From contig CAAGAX010000010.1 of NCBI GenBank assembly GCA_900767915.1, positions 1-32,578 on the forward strand: a DNA stretch of 32,578 nucleotides. The letters are read 5' to 3'. Origin of the DNA: Acholeplasmatales bacterium. Lineage in GTDB: Bacteria; Bacillota_I; Bacilli_A; Acholeplasmatales; Anaeroplasmataceae. Made by a program: the position numbers and the translations under genes. Positions 1-8,701 of the stretch are shown here, one piece after another; position 1 is the first letter of the stretch, and each line of letters begins with the position of its first letter. Under the pieces are notes generated by a model. That model was not told the origin of the DNA and searched no databases. It saw nothing but the letters and a program-made list of their open reading frames with translations.

Positions 1-276
1 ATGAGAGATATTCTTTATAAAAGAAAGCTTGAAGCATATTTTAATAACATTGAAATTAATGGCTTTAAAAATAAAATCAAAGAAGCTGAAGAAAAAGCTA
101 TTAAGGCTAATGAGGAAGCTCTAAAAGCTAATGAGGAAAATAAAAAGCTAAAAGATAATAATAATGCAATAATTTTAAATCTTAGCTTAAAAGGCTTTGA
201 TGCTTCTGAAATAGCTAGCATATGCAATATGACATTAGATGAAGTAAAGAATATTTTAGATTCAAAGAAAAATTAA
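1..276 (+). CDS. C-terminal part of Rpn/PD-(D/E)XK nuclease family transposase-like protein (probably cut by window edge)
   Basis: An open frame of 91 codons runs from the first base to TAA at 274-276. It is Lys/Glu-rich and probably coiled coil, with a small internal repeat (KANEE twice, residues about 35-46). It ends in a short helix-turn-helix-like tail (residues about 58-88, GFDASEIASICNMTLDEV). This arrangement of charged linker plus a sigma-like 'S..EIA..T.L..EEV' tail is typical of the C-terminus of Rpn (recombination-promoting nuclease) proteins, whose catalytic PD-(D/E)XK domain would lie upstream. I cannot see that domain, and the ATG at position 1 may be an internal Met. An independent 91-aa protein remains possible. 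The gene is followed directly by a strong terminator. Confidence 0.5.
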   Translation: MRDILYKRKLEAYFNNIEINGFKNKIKEAEEKAIKANEEALKANEENKKLKDNNNAIILNLSLKGFDASEIASICNMTLDEVKNILDSKKN

Positions 277-284
277 ATATTACA

Positions 285-319
285 TATAGGCTATTTTTTT
301 AGATAGCCTATATTTTTTT
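285..319 (+). terminator. Rho-independent terminator after the Rpn-like gene
   Basis: A perfect 10-bp stem (TATAGGCTAT at 285-294, ATAGCCTATA at 303-312) with an 8-base loop is followed by seven T (313-319). It starts 9 bases after the stop codon. Confidence 0.9.
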
Positions 320-749
320 ATTAAATACTTAAAATATTTGACCTAATAACTAGGTTTGTATTAAAATTATGTATTGTAAATTAAAACTGTTATTTCAATA
401 TATAGATTAATTAAATGAGAAATAATTGTAAAGAATAATAAATAAAGTACATATAATTTAATGAAAAATATAGAATTATTATTAATATTCTAAATGTAAA
501 TAATCCTATTAAAAAGAACTCAAACTTTTATAATTTTTTCTTTACTGAAAATATATTGTACTTTTATTTGAATTTTAGTTATAATTTTTAATTCATTTAA
601 TTTTAATAGTTAAATAAGGTAGATTACTAAAGCTAGGTAGTCTTTTTTAAAAATGATACCATTAAATCATTAATATATTAATGAAATAATTAATTATATC
701 TTAATTTATTAAGAAATCTAAAATTCTAGACTAGAAGTAAATAAAATGA
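320..749. other. AT-rich intergenic stretch without a recognisable gene
   Basis: About 430 bases with no convincing reading frame on either strand. The only structure I can support is a weak terminator-like hairpin at 621-648: AGATTACT pairs with GGTAGTCT at 636-643, including two G-U pairs, and six T follow. It has no gene directly upstream and could be the end of a lost transcription unit. Confidence 0.4.
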
Positions 750-755
750 TATAAT
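727..755 (+). promoter_or_regulatory. Promoter of cca-pulA-yhaM
   Basis: TATAAT at 750-755 is preceded by TG at -15/-14 (extended -10). A weak -35 (TAGACT, 727-732) lies 17 bases upstream. The predicted start (about 762) falls on the ribosome binding site, so the leader is very short. Confidence 0.65.
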
Positions 756-773
756 ACAAAAGGTGTTATGTGT

Positions 774-1862
774 ATGAAAGAATTAAATGCTGGATTAGAA
801 TTGTTAGAAAAAATCAATTCATATGGTTATGAAGCATATTTTATTGGTGGCTTTGTTAGGGATTATTTATTAAAAATTCCATCTAATGATATTGATATTA
901 CAACCTCTATGCCTTTAGAGGAAATTAAAGCTAAATTTAATATTATTGATAATGGGAGTAATTATTCATCTATAACAGTCTCATTTAATACTTTTTTATT
1001 TGAGGTTACTCATTTTAGAACTGATTCTTTATATTTAGATCATAGACATCCAGTTGTTAAAGATATAGATTCATTAGAAGAGGATGTTAAAAGAAGAGAT
1101 TTCACAATAAATGCTATTGCAATGGATAAGGATTATAAAATATATGATTATTATTCTGGAATAAATGATTTAAAGCTAAAAAGAATTAAAACAATTCTTG
1201 AGCCTAATAAGCGATTTATTGAAGATTCCTTAAGAATATTAAGGGGATGCTACTTTTCTTCGAAGCTAGACTTTGAAATTGAAGAGGAAACCCTAAAGGC
1301 AATGATTAATCAAAGATATCTATTAAAAAATTTATCTAATGAAAGATTATATTCATATTTTATAAAGCTTGTATACGCTAATACTAAAAAGGGTATTAAC
1401 TATATATTAGATAATAATATATTTGAATACATACCTGAATATAAAAAATGGTTAATGATAGCTAATAAAAAATATAATGAAGACGAATTAAAGTATTTAT
1501 TTACTAAAAAATATTTATCTTATCCTCCTTTTTCAACTAAAAAGGATAAGAAAATATGCGATATTCTTATAACATTAATAACAAATAATTTTTCAAGCTA
1601 TTATTTATATATTTATAAAAATGAAATAGGCTTATTTAAAAATATATTAGATAATTATAGTGAAATCAATAGTAAAATAATAGGATTCCCTATAAAAAAT
1701 GATTCTGATTTAGCCTTAAAAAAAGAAGAAATATCTAAAATGTTTAAAGGCCCTGAAATTAATATAAAAATAAAAGAGGTAATATCTTTAATATTAGATT
1801 ATAAGCTTAAAAATGATAAAGAGATTATTAAAAAGTATTTAGGAGAAGAATTGTATGAATAA
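774..1862 (+). CDS. cca: CCA tRNA nucleotidyltransferase (poly(A) polymerase/CCA-adding enzyme family)
   Basis: Adds or repairs the 3' CCA end of tRNAs in the cytoplasm using CTP and ATP. The N-terminal nucleotidyltransferase domain carries the class II signature: GGFVRD (about residues 25-30), the metal-binding DID of NDIDITTSMP about ten residues later, and RRDFTINAIAMD near residue 105. The RNA-binding helical C-terminus is divergent and Lys/Asn-rich. I place the start at ATG 774 because AGGTG (761-765) is 8 bases upstream. An ATG at 768 would leave only 2 bases. The stop overlaps the next gene by 8 bases, so cca, pulA and yhaM form one unit. At 362 aa it is on the short side for the family. 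Confidence 0.93.
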   Translation: MKELNAGLELLEKINSYGYEAYFIGGFVRDYLLKIPSNDIDITTSMPLEEIKAKFNIIDNGSNYSSITVSFNTFLFEVTHFRTDSLYLDHRHPVVKDIDSLEEDVKRRDFTINAIAMDKDYKIYDYYSGINDLKLKRIKTILEPNKRFIEDSLRILRGCYFSSKLDFEIEEETLKAMINQRYLLKNLSNERLYSYFIKLVYANTKKGINYILDNNIFEYIPEYKKWLMIANKKYNEDELKYLFTKKYLSYPPFSTKKDKKICDILITLITNNFSSYYLYIYKNEIGLFKNILDNYSEINSKIIGFPIKNDSDLALKKEEISKMFKGPEINIKIKEVISLILDYKLKNDKEIIKKYLGEELYE

Positions 1863-3933
1863 AATATATGCTTATATTGATTCTTATGAAATAATAACAA
1901 TATTAGTAGATAAAAGTATAAATAATCCAAATAAACACTTTTATTTAAATGATGGAATAGCAAATGAACAATTTATTATTTATGCTTCCTATGAGGAAAG
2001 TGAATTTTATAAATATATTGTTAATTTTATAAAAGGTATCTCATTACATAAGGATTATTATGTAATAGATGAAGAAGGAAATAAAACATTACTTCAAAGT
2101 GGTTCTATTGTTAGAAGTCGTGAATTTGAGGATGAATTTTGCTATGATGGTCCATTAGGAGTAGAATATCATAAGGATTATTCAGTAATTAGAGTATGGT
2201 CTCCTGTTGCTAAGGAAATAAATGTTGGTATTATTAAAGATGATATCGAAACTCAATATAAGCTTAAATATACTACTAGAGGAGTATGGAAGGCTATTAT
2301 TGATGGTGATTGTGAAGGTTTAGGATATATTCTTTATTCTAGAGTTCATGATAAGCTTGTAAGAATAAATGATCCATATGCTAAAGCAAGTAAAGCTAAT
2401 GGAGAATATAATTATATTATAAATCCTGAAAAATTCTATAAGATGAAATTTGAAAAGCCTGAATTTAGTGGTAGATATACAGATGCAATAATTTATGAAG
2501 CTTCAATTAGAGATTTTACTTGCTCATTAACTTCTTTGAATAAAGGAACATTTTTAGGGATGCTTGAAAATAATATTACACCAAAGGGGAATCCTACTGG
2601 ACTTGAATATATAAAATCATTAGGTATCACTCATTTACAGCTATTACCAATTTTTGATTTTGGCGGTGTAGATGATATAAAAAAGGATTCTAAATATAAT
2701 TGGGGATATAATCCTGAACAATTTTTTGTTCCAAGTGGATGGTATTCTATTAATCCTAATGACCCATATTCTAGAATCAATGAATTACTAGAATTAATTG
2801 ATAACTGTCATAGATTAGGAATAAGAGTAGTAATGGATGTAGTCTTTAATCATGTTTATAAATGGGAAACTTTTTCCTTTGATTATTTAGTGCCTGGCTA
2901 TTTTTATAGAATAGAATATGATGGAAATAAATCTAATGCCTCTGGATGTGGCAATGTTATTGCTACAGAGCGTTATATGGCCTCACGATTTGTCAATGAT
3001 GTTTTAGAGTATTTCGCTAGAGTATTTAAAATATCAGGCTTTAGATTCGATTTAATGGGTCTATTAGATATTAATACTCTAAATAAAGCTTATGATAAGC
3101 TATCTCAAATAGAAAAAGGAATTATTTTATATGGTGAAGGTTGGAATATGATGAATCCACTTCCTGATAGTGAAAGACCGCATATGTATAATCATTATAA
3201 AATGCCTAAATATGCATTTTTTAATGATCGATATAGAGATTTAATTAGAGGAAGCCAATGGAATAAATCTCAAGGCTTCGCTTTTGATTGCTTGTTTAAT
3301 ATGTTTGATATTTCGCATTTAATTGGAGGCTCATGCTTAGATTTCTTTAAATTTTATTCACCAACTCAAACTATAAATTATACAGAATGTCATGATAATT
3401 TTACCTTCTATGATTTTGCTGTAACTGCATTAAGCAAGGATGAATTAAAGGCAATGGATGCTTGTAGATTGGCTTTACAAACAGTAATTATTTCTGAGGG
3501 AGTTCCTTTTATTCATGCAGGACAAGAATTCTTTAGAACAAAGAAAGGCATTGAAAATTCTTATAATTCAAAGGATTCAATTAATAAAATAGATTATAAA
3601 AGAAGAGATAAGTATATAAATAATATAGAAGGTATTAAGGATTTGATTTCTATTAGAAAGGAATATCCTGTCTTTAGATTAGATAATGCTTTAGATATTA
3701 GAAAAAATCTTCATCTTTTAGATGGGTTATGTGATTCTCATATGGTTGGTATTTTATATGAAGATATTAACTATAGATTATATGTTTTAGTAAAAAATGA
3801 TTATGAATTAAGAAAAATTCCTCTTGAGGCTGAAATGATTTTTGACGGTAAAAGAAAATGTGCTATAATTAAGTCCGAGCATAATCTAGAAGCTCCAGGC
3901 GTTTATATAATTCGAAAGGAATTTAAAAAATAA
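1855..3933 (+). CDS. pulA: Type I pullulanase (GH13 debranching enzyme)
   Basis: Hydrolyses alpha-1,6 branch points of pullulan, starch or glycogen. No signal peptide is visible, so it probably acts in the cytoplasm on glycogen or imported maltodextrins. Domains in order: an unassigned N-terminal part (1-100), a CBM48-like beta domain (about 103-190), and a GH13 barrel from about 205. Visible motifs are the pullulanase signature YNWGYNP (281-287), region I DVVFNH (328-333), region II GFRFDL with nucleophile D399, region III with acid/base E428 in YGEGW, and the region IV ECHDN. The length of 692 aa is usual. AGGAGA at 1841-1846 sets the ATG at 1855, inside the end of cca. No other glycogen genes are in the window. 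Confidence 0.93.
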   Translation: MNKIYAYIDSYEIITILVDKSINNPNKHFYLNDGIANEQFIIYASYEESEFYKYIVNFIKGISLHKDYYVIDEEGNKTLLQSGSIVRSREFEDEFCYDGPLGVEYHKDYSVIRVWSPVAKEINVGIIKDDIETQYKLKYTTRGVWKAIIDGDCEGLGYILYSRVHDKLVRINDPYAKASKANGEYNYIINPEKFYKMKFEKPEFSGRYTDAIIYEASIRDFTCSLTSLNKGTFLGMLENNITPKGNPTGLEYIKSLGITHLQLLPIFDFGGVDDIKKDSKYNWGYNPEQFFVPSGWYSINPNDPYSRINELLELIDNCHRLGIRVVMDVVFNHVYKWETFSFDYLVPGYFYRIEYDGNKSNASGCGNVIATERYMASRFVNDVLEYFARVFKISGFRFDLMGLLDINTLNKAYDKLSQIEKGIILYGEGWNMMNPLPDSERPHMYNHYKMPKYAFFNDRYRDLIRGSQWNKSQGFAFDCLFNMFDISHLIGGSCLDFFKFYSPTQTINYTECHDNFTFYDFAVTALSKDELKAMDACRLALQTVIISEGVPFIHAGQEFFRTKKGIENSYNSKDSINKIDYKRRDKYINNIEGIKDLISIRKEYPVFRLDNALDIRKNLHLLDGLCDSHMVGILYEDINYRLYVLVKNDYELRKIPLEAEMIFDGKRKCAIIKSEHNLEAPGVYIIRKEFKK

Positions 3934-4817
3934 TGAGAATAATAGGTAAAATTACAGCAATTAATACTTCAGATGGACAATATAATCTTGTTGTTTTAAC
4001 AAAGGATAATGATAGCTTTAATATTAAAATAAAAATTAGTGATGCGACTGATATTAAAATTGGTGGAATATATCAATTTGATTGTGATGTTATTGAGCAT
4101 GAAAGAACAAGCTATTTAGTTAATACTTATGTAAGTGTTGATAAATTAGAATATATTGAAAGAAATGATTTATTAAGACATTTTTGTAATTCATCTCCTT
4201 TATCATTAGAGGATGAAGAAAAGGAAATTAATAAATATATCAATTTATTAGATAATAAAATTATTAAGGATATAACTATATATTTAATAAATAAGTTCCA
4301 TGATGATTTCTTTATCTATCCTGCAGCAACAAAGTTTCATCATGCTTACGTTGGAGGACTTGCTTATCATTCAATTGGCATGCTACATCTAGCTAACGCA
4401 TTTATTGAAAACTATAAATATTTAGATAAAAATTATGTTTATGCTGGTATTATGCTACATGATATTGGAAAAACTATTGAGCTAACTGGGGCAGTAAATA
4501 CTGAATATTCACTTAAAGGACAGCTTTTAGGTCATTTAGTTTTAGGGGCAATGGAAATTAGTGATGCAGCAGAGTTTTTAGGATATTCTAATACTGAAGA
4601 AGCGTTAATGCTTGAGCATATGTTAATATCTCATCATGGACAGCCTCAATTTGGTTCTGCAAAAAAGCCTATGACTCCAGAGGCTTTAGCCTTATGGTTT
4701 ATTGATACTATAGATTCTAAGTTTAGAGTTTTAGGTGAAGAATTAGAGAATACAGAAGAGCATACATTTACTGATGCGATTGGAGTATTAGATAGAGGAA
4801 AGTTTTATAAGATATAA
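3933..4817 (+). CDS. yhaM: 3'-5' exoribonuclease YhaM family (OB fold + HD domain)
   Basis: YhaM-type enzymes trim RNA 3' ends, and also single-stranded DNA, in the cytoplasm of Bacillota. Residues 1-75 fit the N-terminal OB fold. The HD phosphohydrolase core follows: H136/H137 in FHHAY, then HS at 146, the metal-binding HDIGK at 176-180, a further LGH near 200, and HHG/D motifs toward the C-terminus (ISHHGQ, FIDTIDSK). At 294 aa it is slightly shorter than Bacillus YhaM (about 314). The ATG shares one base with the TAA of pulA (TAATG), a sign of translational coupling. No clear terminator follows. The pheS leader promoter begins about 60 bases downstream. Confidence 0.9.
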   Translation: MRIIGKITAINTSDGQYNLVVLTKDNDSFNIKIKISDATDIKIGGIYQFDCDVIEHERTSYLVNTYVSVDKLEYIERNDLLRHFCNSSPLSLEDEEKEINKYINLLDNKIIKDITIYLINKFHDDFFIYPAATKFHHAYVGGLAYHSIGMLHLANAFIENYKYLDKNYVYAGIMLHDIGKTIELTGAVNTEYSLKGQLLGHLVLGAMEISDAAEFLGYSNTEEALMLEHMLISHHGQPQFGSAKKPMTPEALALWFIDTIDSKFRVLGEELENTEEHTFTDAIGVLDRGKFYKI

Positions 4818-4875
4818 TTTTTTGATTTATATTTGAATCGAAAAAATGTGGTAATTAAAAATGAAAAACTCTCAC

Positions 4876-4904
4876 TTGAATTATTATATGAATTTTAGTA
4901 TAAT
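4876..4904 (+). promoter_or_regulatory. Promoter of the pheST T-box operon
   Basis: TTGAAT (4876-4881), a 17-base spacer, then TATAAT (4899-4904). The predicted start near 4911 gives a leader of about 240 bases that holds the T-box. Confidence 0.85.
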
Positions 4905-4949
4905 ACATTTGATATTAATTTGAAGATGAAAGACATGATAGAATATATT

Positions 4950-5135
4950 TTATTTAGAGAGGGAATTAATTGGTGAAAGATTCTTATAAAATATCTATGA
5001 GTTCACTTTCGGAATGATGCTAATAACATCCGTTAGCTGCGTTAAAGCATATTGAGTGCCTAAAGTATTTTATAGTTTAGGAACTAAGGTGGTAACACGA
5101 TTAAAGCGTCCTTAGAGTAATCTAAGGATTTTTTT
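4950..5135 (+). promoter_or_regulatory. T-box leader (phenylalanine-specific) with antiterminator and terminator
   Basis: T-boxes sense uncharged tRNA and allow read-through. Stem I carries an AGAGAG box near 4958 and a helix GAAAG (4976-4980)/CTTTC (5006-5010). A TTC (Phe) specifier lies directly before it at 5002-5004, followed by A. The T-box core is AAGGTGGTAACACG at 5086-5099. Its TGGT bulge would pair with the ACCA end of tRNA-Phe. CTAAGG (5084-5089) can pair with CCTTAG (5110-5115) as the antiterminator. This competes with the terminator hairpin TCCTTAGA/TCTAAGGA (5109-5128). The specifier and the downstream genes agree. Confidence 0.93.
5109..5135 (+). terminator. T-box-controlled terminator before pheS
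   Basis: A perfect 8-bp stem TCCTTAGA/TCTAAGGA with a GTAA loop, followed by seven T (5129-5135). Its 5' arm is shared with the antiterminator. Confidence 0.93.
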
Positions 5136-5153
5136 ATTTTGGAGGAGAAGAAA

Positions 5154-6194
5154 ATGAGTCAAATCGAAGAATTAGAGCATGTAGTTGATAATCTTGATGA
5201 TGATTTAAAGGATGTCAATGATTTAAATCAATTACAACAAAAGAAAGCTAATTATCTTGGAAAAAAAGGAATTATTGCTCAAGCTATGGCTGGAATGCGT
5301 GATTTAACTGTAGAAGCTAGAAAAGAAATTGGTATGCGTTCTAATAAGATTAAGCAAGCATTAGAGGAAAAGTTTGAAGAAAAGAGAAAAGCGATTGAAG
5401 AAGCTATTATTAATGCTAAGCTTCAAAATGAAACAATAGATGTAACACTACCTGGTGTTAGTTTACCATCTGGAGGAATACATCCTTTAAATCAAACTAT
5501 TATGGAGCTTGAGGATTTATATATTGGTATGGGCTATACAGTTGCAGAAGGTCCTGAAATTGAAACTGATGAAAACTGCTTTGAAAGATTAAACCTTCCA
5601 AAGGGTCATCCAGCAAGAGACATGCAGGATACATTCTATATTAACCCTGAGGAGCTATTAAGAAGTCAAACAAGTCCTGTTCAGGTTCGTACAATGCTTG
5701 AAAAGAAGGGTGAGCCTATTAAGATTATTTGTCCTGGTAAGGTATATAGAAGAGATGCTGATGATGCAACTCACTCTCATCAATTTATGCAATGTGAGGG
5801 ATTAGTATTAGGTACTGATATTACACTTGCTGACTTAAAGGGTGCTTTACTTGAAATGGCAAGAAAGATGTTTGATCCTGATAGAGAGATTCGTTTACGT
5901 CCATCATTCTTCCCATTCACAGAGCCTTCTGTAGAGGTAGATGTTTCATGTGGATTATGTGGAGGTAAGGGATGTAGTACATGCAAGAATACTGGCTGGA
6001 TTGAGGTATTAGGTGCTGGTATGGTTAATGATAATGTATTAAGAATGTCTGGTTATGATCCTGAAAAGATTCAAGGCTTTGCTTTTGGTATTGGTGTTGA
6101 AAGAATTACAATGCTTAAGCATAGAATTGATGATATTAGAAACTTCTATACAAATGATGTTCGTTTCTTAAATCAATTTAAGGAGGAAAAGTAA
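5154..6194 (+). CDS. pheS: Phenylalanyl-tRNA synthetase alpha subunit
   Basis: Catalytic subunit of the (alpha-beta)2 class II enzyme that charges tRNA-Phe. The N-terminal coiled coil (residues about 1-85) is followed by the class II core, including GGIHPLNQTI, EGPEIETDENCFE, the motif 2 region with YRRDADDATHSHQFMQ, and the motif 3 segment GFAFGIGVERITML near the end. A Cys cluster (CGLCGGKGCSTC, about residue 264) is common in Bacillota PheS and probably binds zinc. I start at ATG 5154, 8 bases after GGAGG (5141-5145). An upstream TTG at 5139 lies inside the T-box T-run. pheT follows after one base. Expression is controlled by the T-box upstream. Confidence 0.97.
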   Translation: MSQIEELEHVVDNLDDDLKDVNDLNQLQQKKANYLGKKGIIAQAMAGMRDLTVEARKEIGMRSNKIKQALEEKFEEKRKAIEEAIINAKLQNETIDVTLPGVSLPSGGIHPLNQTIMELEDLYIGMGYTVAEGPEIETDENCFERLNLPKGHPARDMQDTFYINPEELLRSQTSPVQVRTMLEKKGEPIKIICPGKVYRRDADDATHSHQFMQCEGLVLGTDITLADLKGALLEMARKMFDPDREIRLRPSFFPFTEPSVEVDVSCGLCGGKGCSTCKNTGWIEVLGAGMVNDNVLRMSGYDPEKIQGFAFGIGVERITMLKHRIDDIRNFYTNDVRFLNQFKEEK

Positions 6195-6195
6195 G

Positions 6196-8568
6196 ATGAA
6201 GGTTTCAAAGAATTGGTTAAGTGATTATATTGATTTAAGTGGTTATTCTGATGAAGAATTATTTAAGGAAATAAATGCTCATGTATGTGAAATTGAGTCA
6301 TATAAAAGGCTTGTTGATGCTACTAATTTAACAATTGCTAAGGTTTTGGAATGTGAAAATCATCCAAATAGTGATCATTTACATATATGTCAGGTTGAAA
6401 TTAGACCTAATGAGGTTTCGCAAATTGTTTGTGGTGCTCCTAATGTTAAGGCTGGTGTAAAGGTTATTTGTGCATTGCCTGGTGCTGTTTTACCCGGTAA
6501 TTTTAAGATTAAGCCTTCAAAGATTCGTGGTGTTGAATCTAATGGTATGCTTTGTAGCCTACAGGAATTAGGTATTGAAGAAAAATATGTACCTGAGGAA
6601 TTTAAAGATGGTATTTATTTATTTAATGATGATGCAGTTGTTGGAGATGATCCATTAAAGTATCTAGGATTTGATGATACTGTTATTGATTTAGAATTAA
6701 CATCAAATCGTTCTGATTTATTATCAATTGAGGGTGTTGCTTTTGATTTAGGTGCTACATTAAATAAAAAAATCACTCCACATATTCCTGTATTACATAC
6801 TATTAATACACCAAATCCAGTATCAGTAAAAATTGAAACTGATAAATGCTATAAATATAATGCTAGATACATTTCTAATGTAACTATTAAAGAATCTCCA
6901 CAATGGATGAAGGCTAGATTAATAGCTAGTGGTATTAGACCTATTAATAATGTTGTAGATATTACAAATTATGTTCTAATAGAAATGGGACAGCCACTTC
7001 ATGCCTTTGATGCTGATTCTTTAGGTAACACTATTGTTGTTAGACAAGCACATAATGGTGAAAAGCTAAAGACATTAGATTCTAATTTACGTGAATTAAA
7101 TTGTGATGATATTGTAATTACTAATGGTACTGATGCAGTATGTGTAGCAGGTGTTATGGGTGGATTATCTACTGAGGTTGAACCTAAAACAAAAAATATA
7201 GTATTAGAAGGAGCATATTTCGACCCACTTTCTATTCGTAAAACATCAGCTAAGCTTGGCTTAAAGAGCGAATCTAGTATTCGTTATGAAAGAAAGATTG
7301 ACTATGATAGAGTTGAACGCGCTTTAGATTATGCTGCTGAGCTAATGGAAAAATATGCTGATGCTACTGTATATAAAGAGGTTAAAAGAGATGTAAAGGT
7401 AAACATAGAGCCTAAATACGTTAATATTACTACTAAGAAAATCAATAGTGTATTAGGAACAGAGCTTAGTGATTCTTATATCGAAGAATTATTTAATAGA
7501 TTAGCTTATGAATATAAAAAGAATGATGAAACTTATGAAATAAAGCTACCATCAAGAAGAATGGATTTAGAACAATCACCACAAGACATTATTGAGGATG
7601 TAGCTAGAATGTATGGATATAATAATATTCCTACAACTATAGCTAAAACAAGAGATAAGGGTTATTTAACTTATAATCAAAAGCGTACAAGATTAGTTCG
7701 TCAAATCTTAGCATATATGGGATTAAATGAGGTTGTATCATATTCTTTAATTGCCAAAAAGGATTTAGGCTTATGGGTTAAGGAAGTGAAAGAACCAATT
7801 GAGGTATTAATGCCATTAACTGAAGATAGAGCAGTTATGAGACAAAGCCTATTAAATGGAGTAGTTGATGCAATTCAATATAATAAGGCTAGAAAGATTG
7901 ATAATTTAGCTTTATTTGAAATTGGCAATGTTTATAGTAAAGGTGAAGAGAATCTTCATTTAGCCATTGCTTTATCTGGTGTATATTCTCATCAAGAATG
8001 GAATGGCAATAAGCAAATAAGTGATTTCTTCTTGTTGAAGGGTATTTTAGAGTCATTATTCTCTAAATTGAATTTTGATGCTTCTTATAAGCCATATAAA
8101 GAAATTTCTTCATTCCATCCAGGTAGATGTGCCGAAATTATTCATAATGGACATAGTATTGGTGTAATTGGAGAGGTTCATCCTAAATTACAAAAGGAAT
8201 TAGGTGTAGAAGGCTGTGTAGCATTAGAAATCTCATTAGACGATTTAGTTTCAGAACAAAAAGCTTTAAAATATAAATCTATTAATAAATTCCCTTCGAT
8301 TCAAAGAGATTTAGCTATTGTTTGTGATAAATCAATTAATGCTTATGAAATTCAAAGAATAATTGAAAAATCTTCAAAGAAGTATCTTTCTAATATTTCA
8401 TTATTTGATGTATATACTGGTGATAATGTTGGTAAGAATGAGAAATCATTAGCATTTAAGTTAACCTTTGAGGATTCAACAAAAACTCTTGAGACACAAG
8501 AGGTTGATGATGTAGTTAAGAATATTTTAGATCACTTAGCTAAAGAATTTAACGCAAGATTAAGATAA
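6196..8568 (+). CDS. pheT: Phenylalanyl-tRNA synthetase beta subunit
   Basis: Partner of PheS, carrying tRNA binding and editing functions. Domains in order: an N-terminal tRNA-binding OB domain (about 40-150, CQVEI...VCGAPNVKAGVKV), B3/B4 editing domain (about 200-375, with GIRPINNVVDITNYVLIEMGQP and the GVMGG loop), B5 (about 400-475), catalytic-like core (about 490-680), and a C-terminal anticodon-binding FDX-ACB domain (about 695-788, beginning FPSIQRDLAIV). The length of 790 aa is standard. Its ATG comes one base after the pheS TAA, with AAGGAGG in the pheS end as ribosome binding site. A strong terminator closes the operon. Confidence 0.97.
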   Translation: MKVSKNWLSDYIDLSGYSDEELFKEINAHVCEIESYKRLVDATNLTIAKVLECENHPNSDHLHICQVEIRPNEVSQIVCGAPNVKAGVKVICALPGAVLPGNFKIKPSKIRGVESNGMLCSLQELGIEEKYVPEEFKDGIYLFNDDAVVGDDPLKYLGFDDTVIDLELTSNRSDLLSIEGVAFDLGATLNKKITPHIPVLHTINTPNPVSVKIETDKCYKYNARYISNVTIKESPQWMKARLIASGIRPINNVVDITNYVLIEMGQPLHAFDADSLGNTIVVRQAHNGEKLKTLDSNLRELNCDDIVITNGTDAVCVAGVMGGLSTEVEPKTKNIVLEGAYFDPLSIRKTSAKLGLKSESSIRYERKIDYDRVERALDYAAELMEKYADATVYKEVKRDVKVNIEPKYVNITTKKINSVLGTELSDSYIEELFNRLAYEYKKNDETYEIKLPSRRMDLEQSPQDIIEDVARMYGYNNIPTTIAKTRDKGYLTYNQKRTRLVRQILAYMGLNEVVSYSLIAKKDLGLWVKEVKEPIEVLMPLTEDRAVMRQSLLNGVVDAIQYNKARKIDNLALFEIGNVYSKGEENLHLAIALSGVYSHQEWNGNKQISDFFLLKGILESLFSKLNFDASYKPYKEISSFHPGRCAEIIHNGHSIGVIGEVHPKLQKELGVEGCVALEISLDDLVSEQKALKYKSINKFPSIQRDLAIVCDKSINAYEIQRIIEKSSKKYLSNISLFDVYTGDNVGKNEKSLAFKLTFEDSTKTLETQEVDDVVKNILDHLAKEFNARLR

Positions 8569-8577
8569 ATAATATAT

Positions 8578-8610
8578 ATATCCCCATTCAATGAATGGGG
8601 ATATTTTTTT
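8578..8610 (+). terminator. Terminator of pheS-pheT
   Basis: The stem TCCCCATTC (8581-8589)/GAATGGGGA (8593-8601) has a 3-base loop. A T-rich tail with seven T ends at 8610. Confidence 0.93.
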
Positions 8611-8637
8611 GAAAAATATCAATAAATTATTTTTTTC

Positions 8638-8665
8638 TTGACAAACAAGTAAAGAATGCTATAAT
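8638..8665 (+). promoter_or_regulatory. Promoter of degV
   Basis: A consensus TTGACA (8638-8643), a 16-base spacer, then TATAAT (8660-8665). Confidence 0.88.
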
Positions 8666-8668
8666 TTT

Positions 8669-8687
8669 TATATCACATTTTGATATA
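8669..8687 (+). promoter_or_regulatory. Perfect inverted repeat at the degV transcription start (candidate operator)
   Basis: TATATCA, five bases, TGATATA. The repeat covers the expected start point (about 8672) and ends just before the AAAAGGAG ribosome binding site, a good place for a repressor. The cognate regulator is unknown, and chance palindromes are frequent in AT-rich DNA. Confidence 0.4.
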
Positions 8688-8701
8688 AAAAGGAGAAAAA
8701 T

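Noticed and set aside
621..648. Second T-box or attenuator upstream of cca
   Set aside because: Only a weak hairpin with a T run; no T-box core or specifier, and cca has its own promoter downstream of it.
5780..5986. Open frame on the minus strand inside pheS
   Set aside because: It is antisense to the conserved Cys-rich part of PheS, has no ribosome binding site and no recognisable product; a shadow frame.
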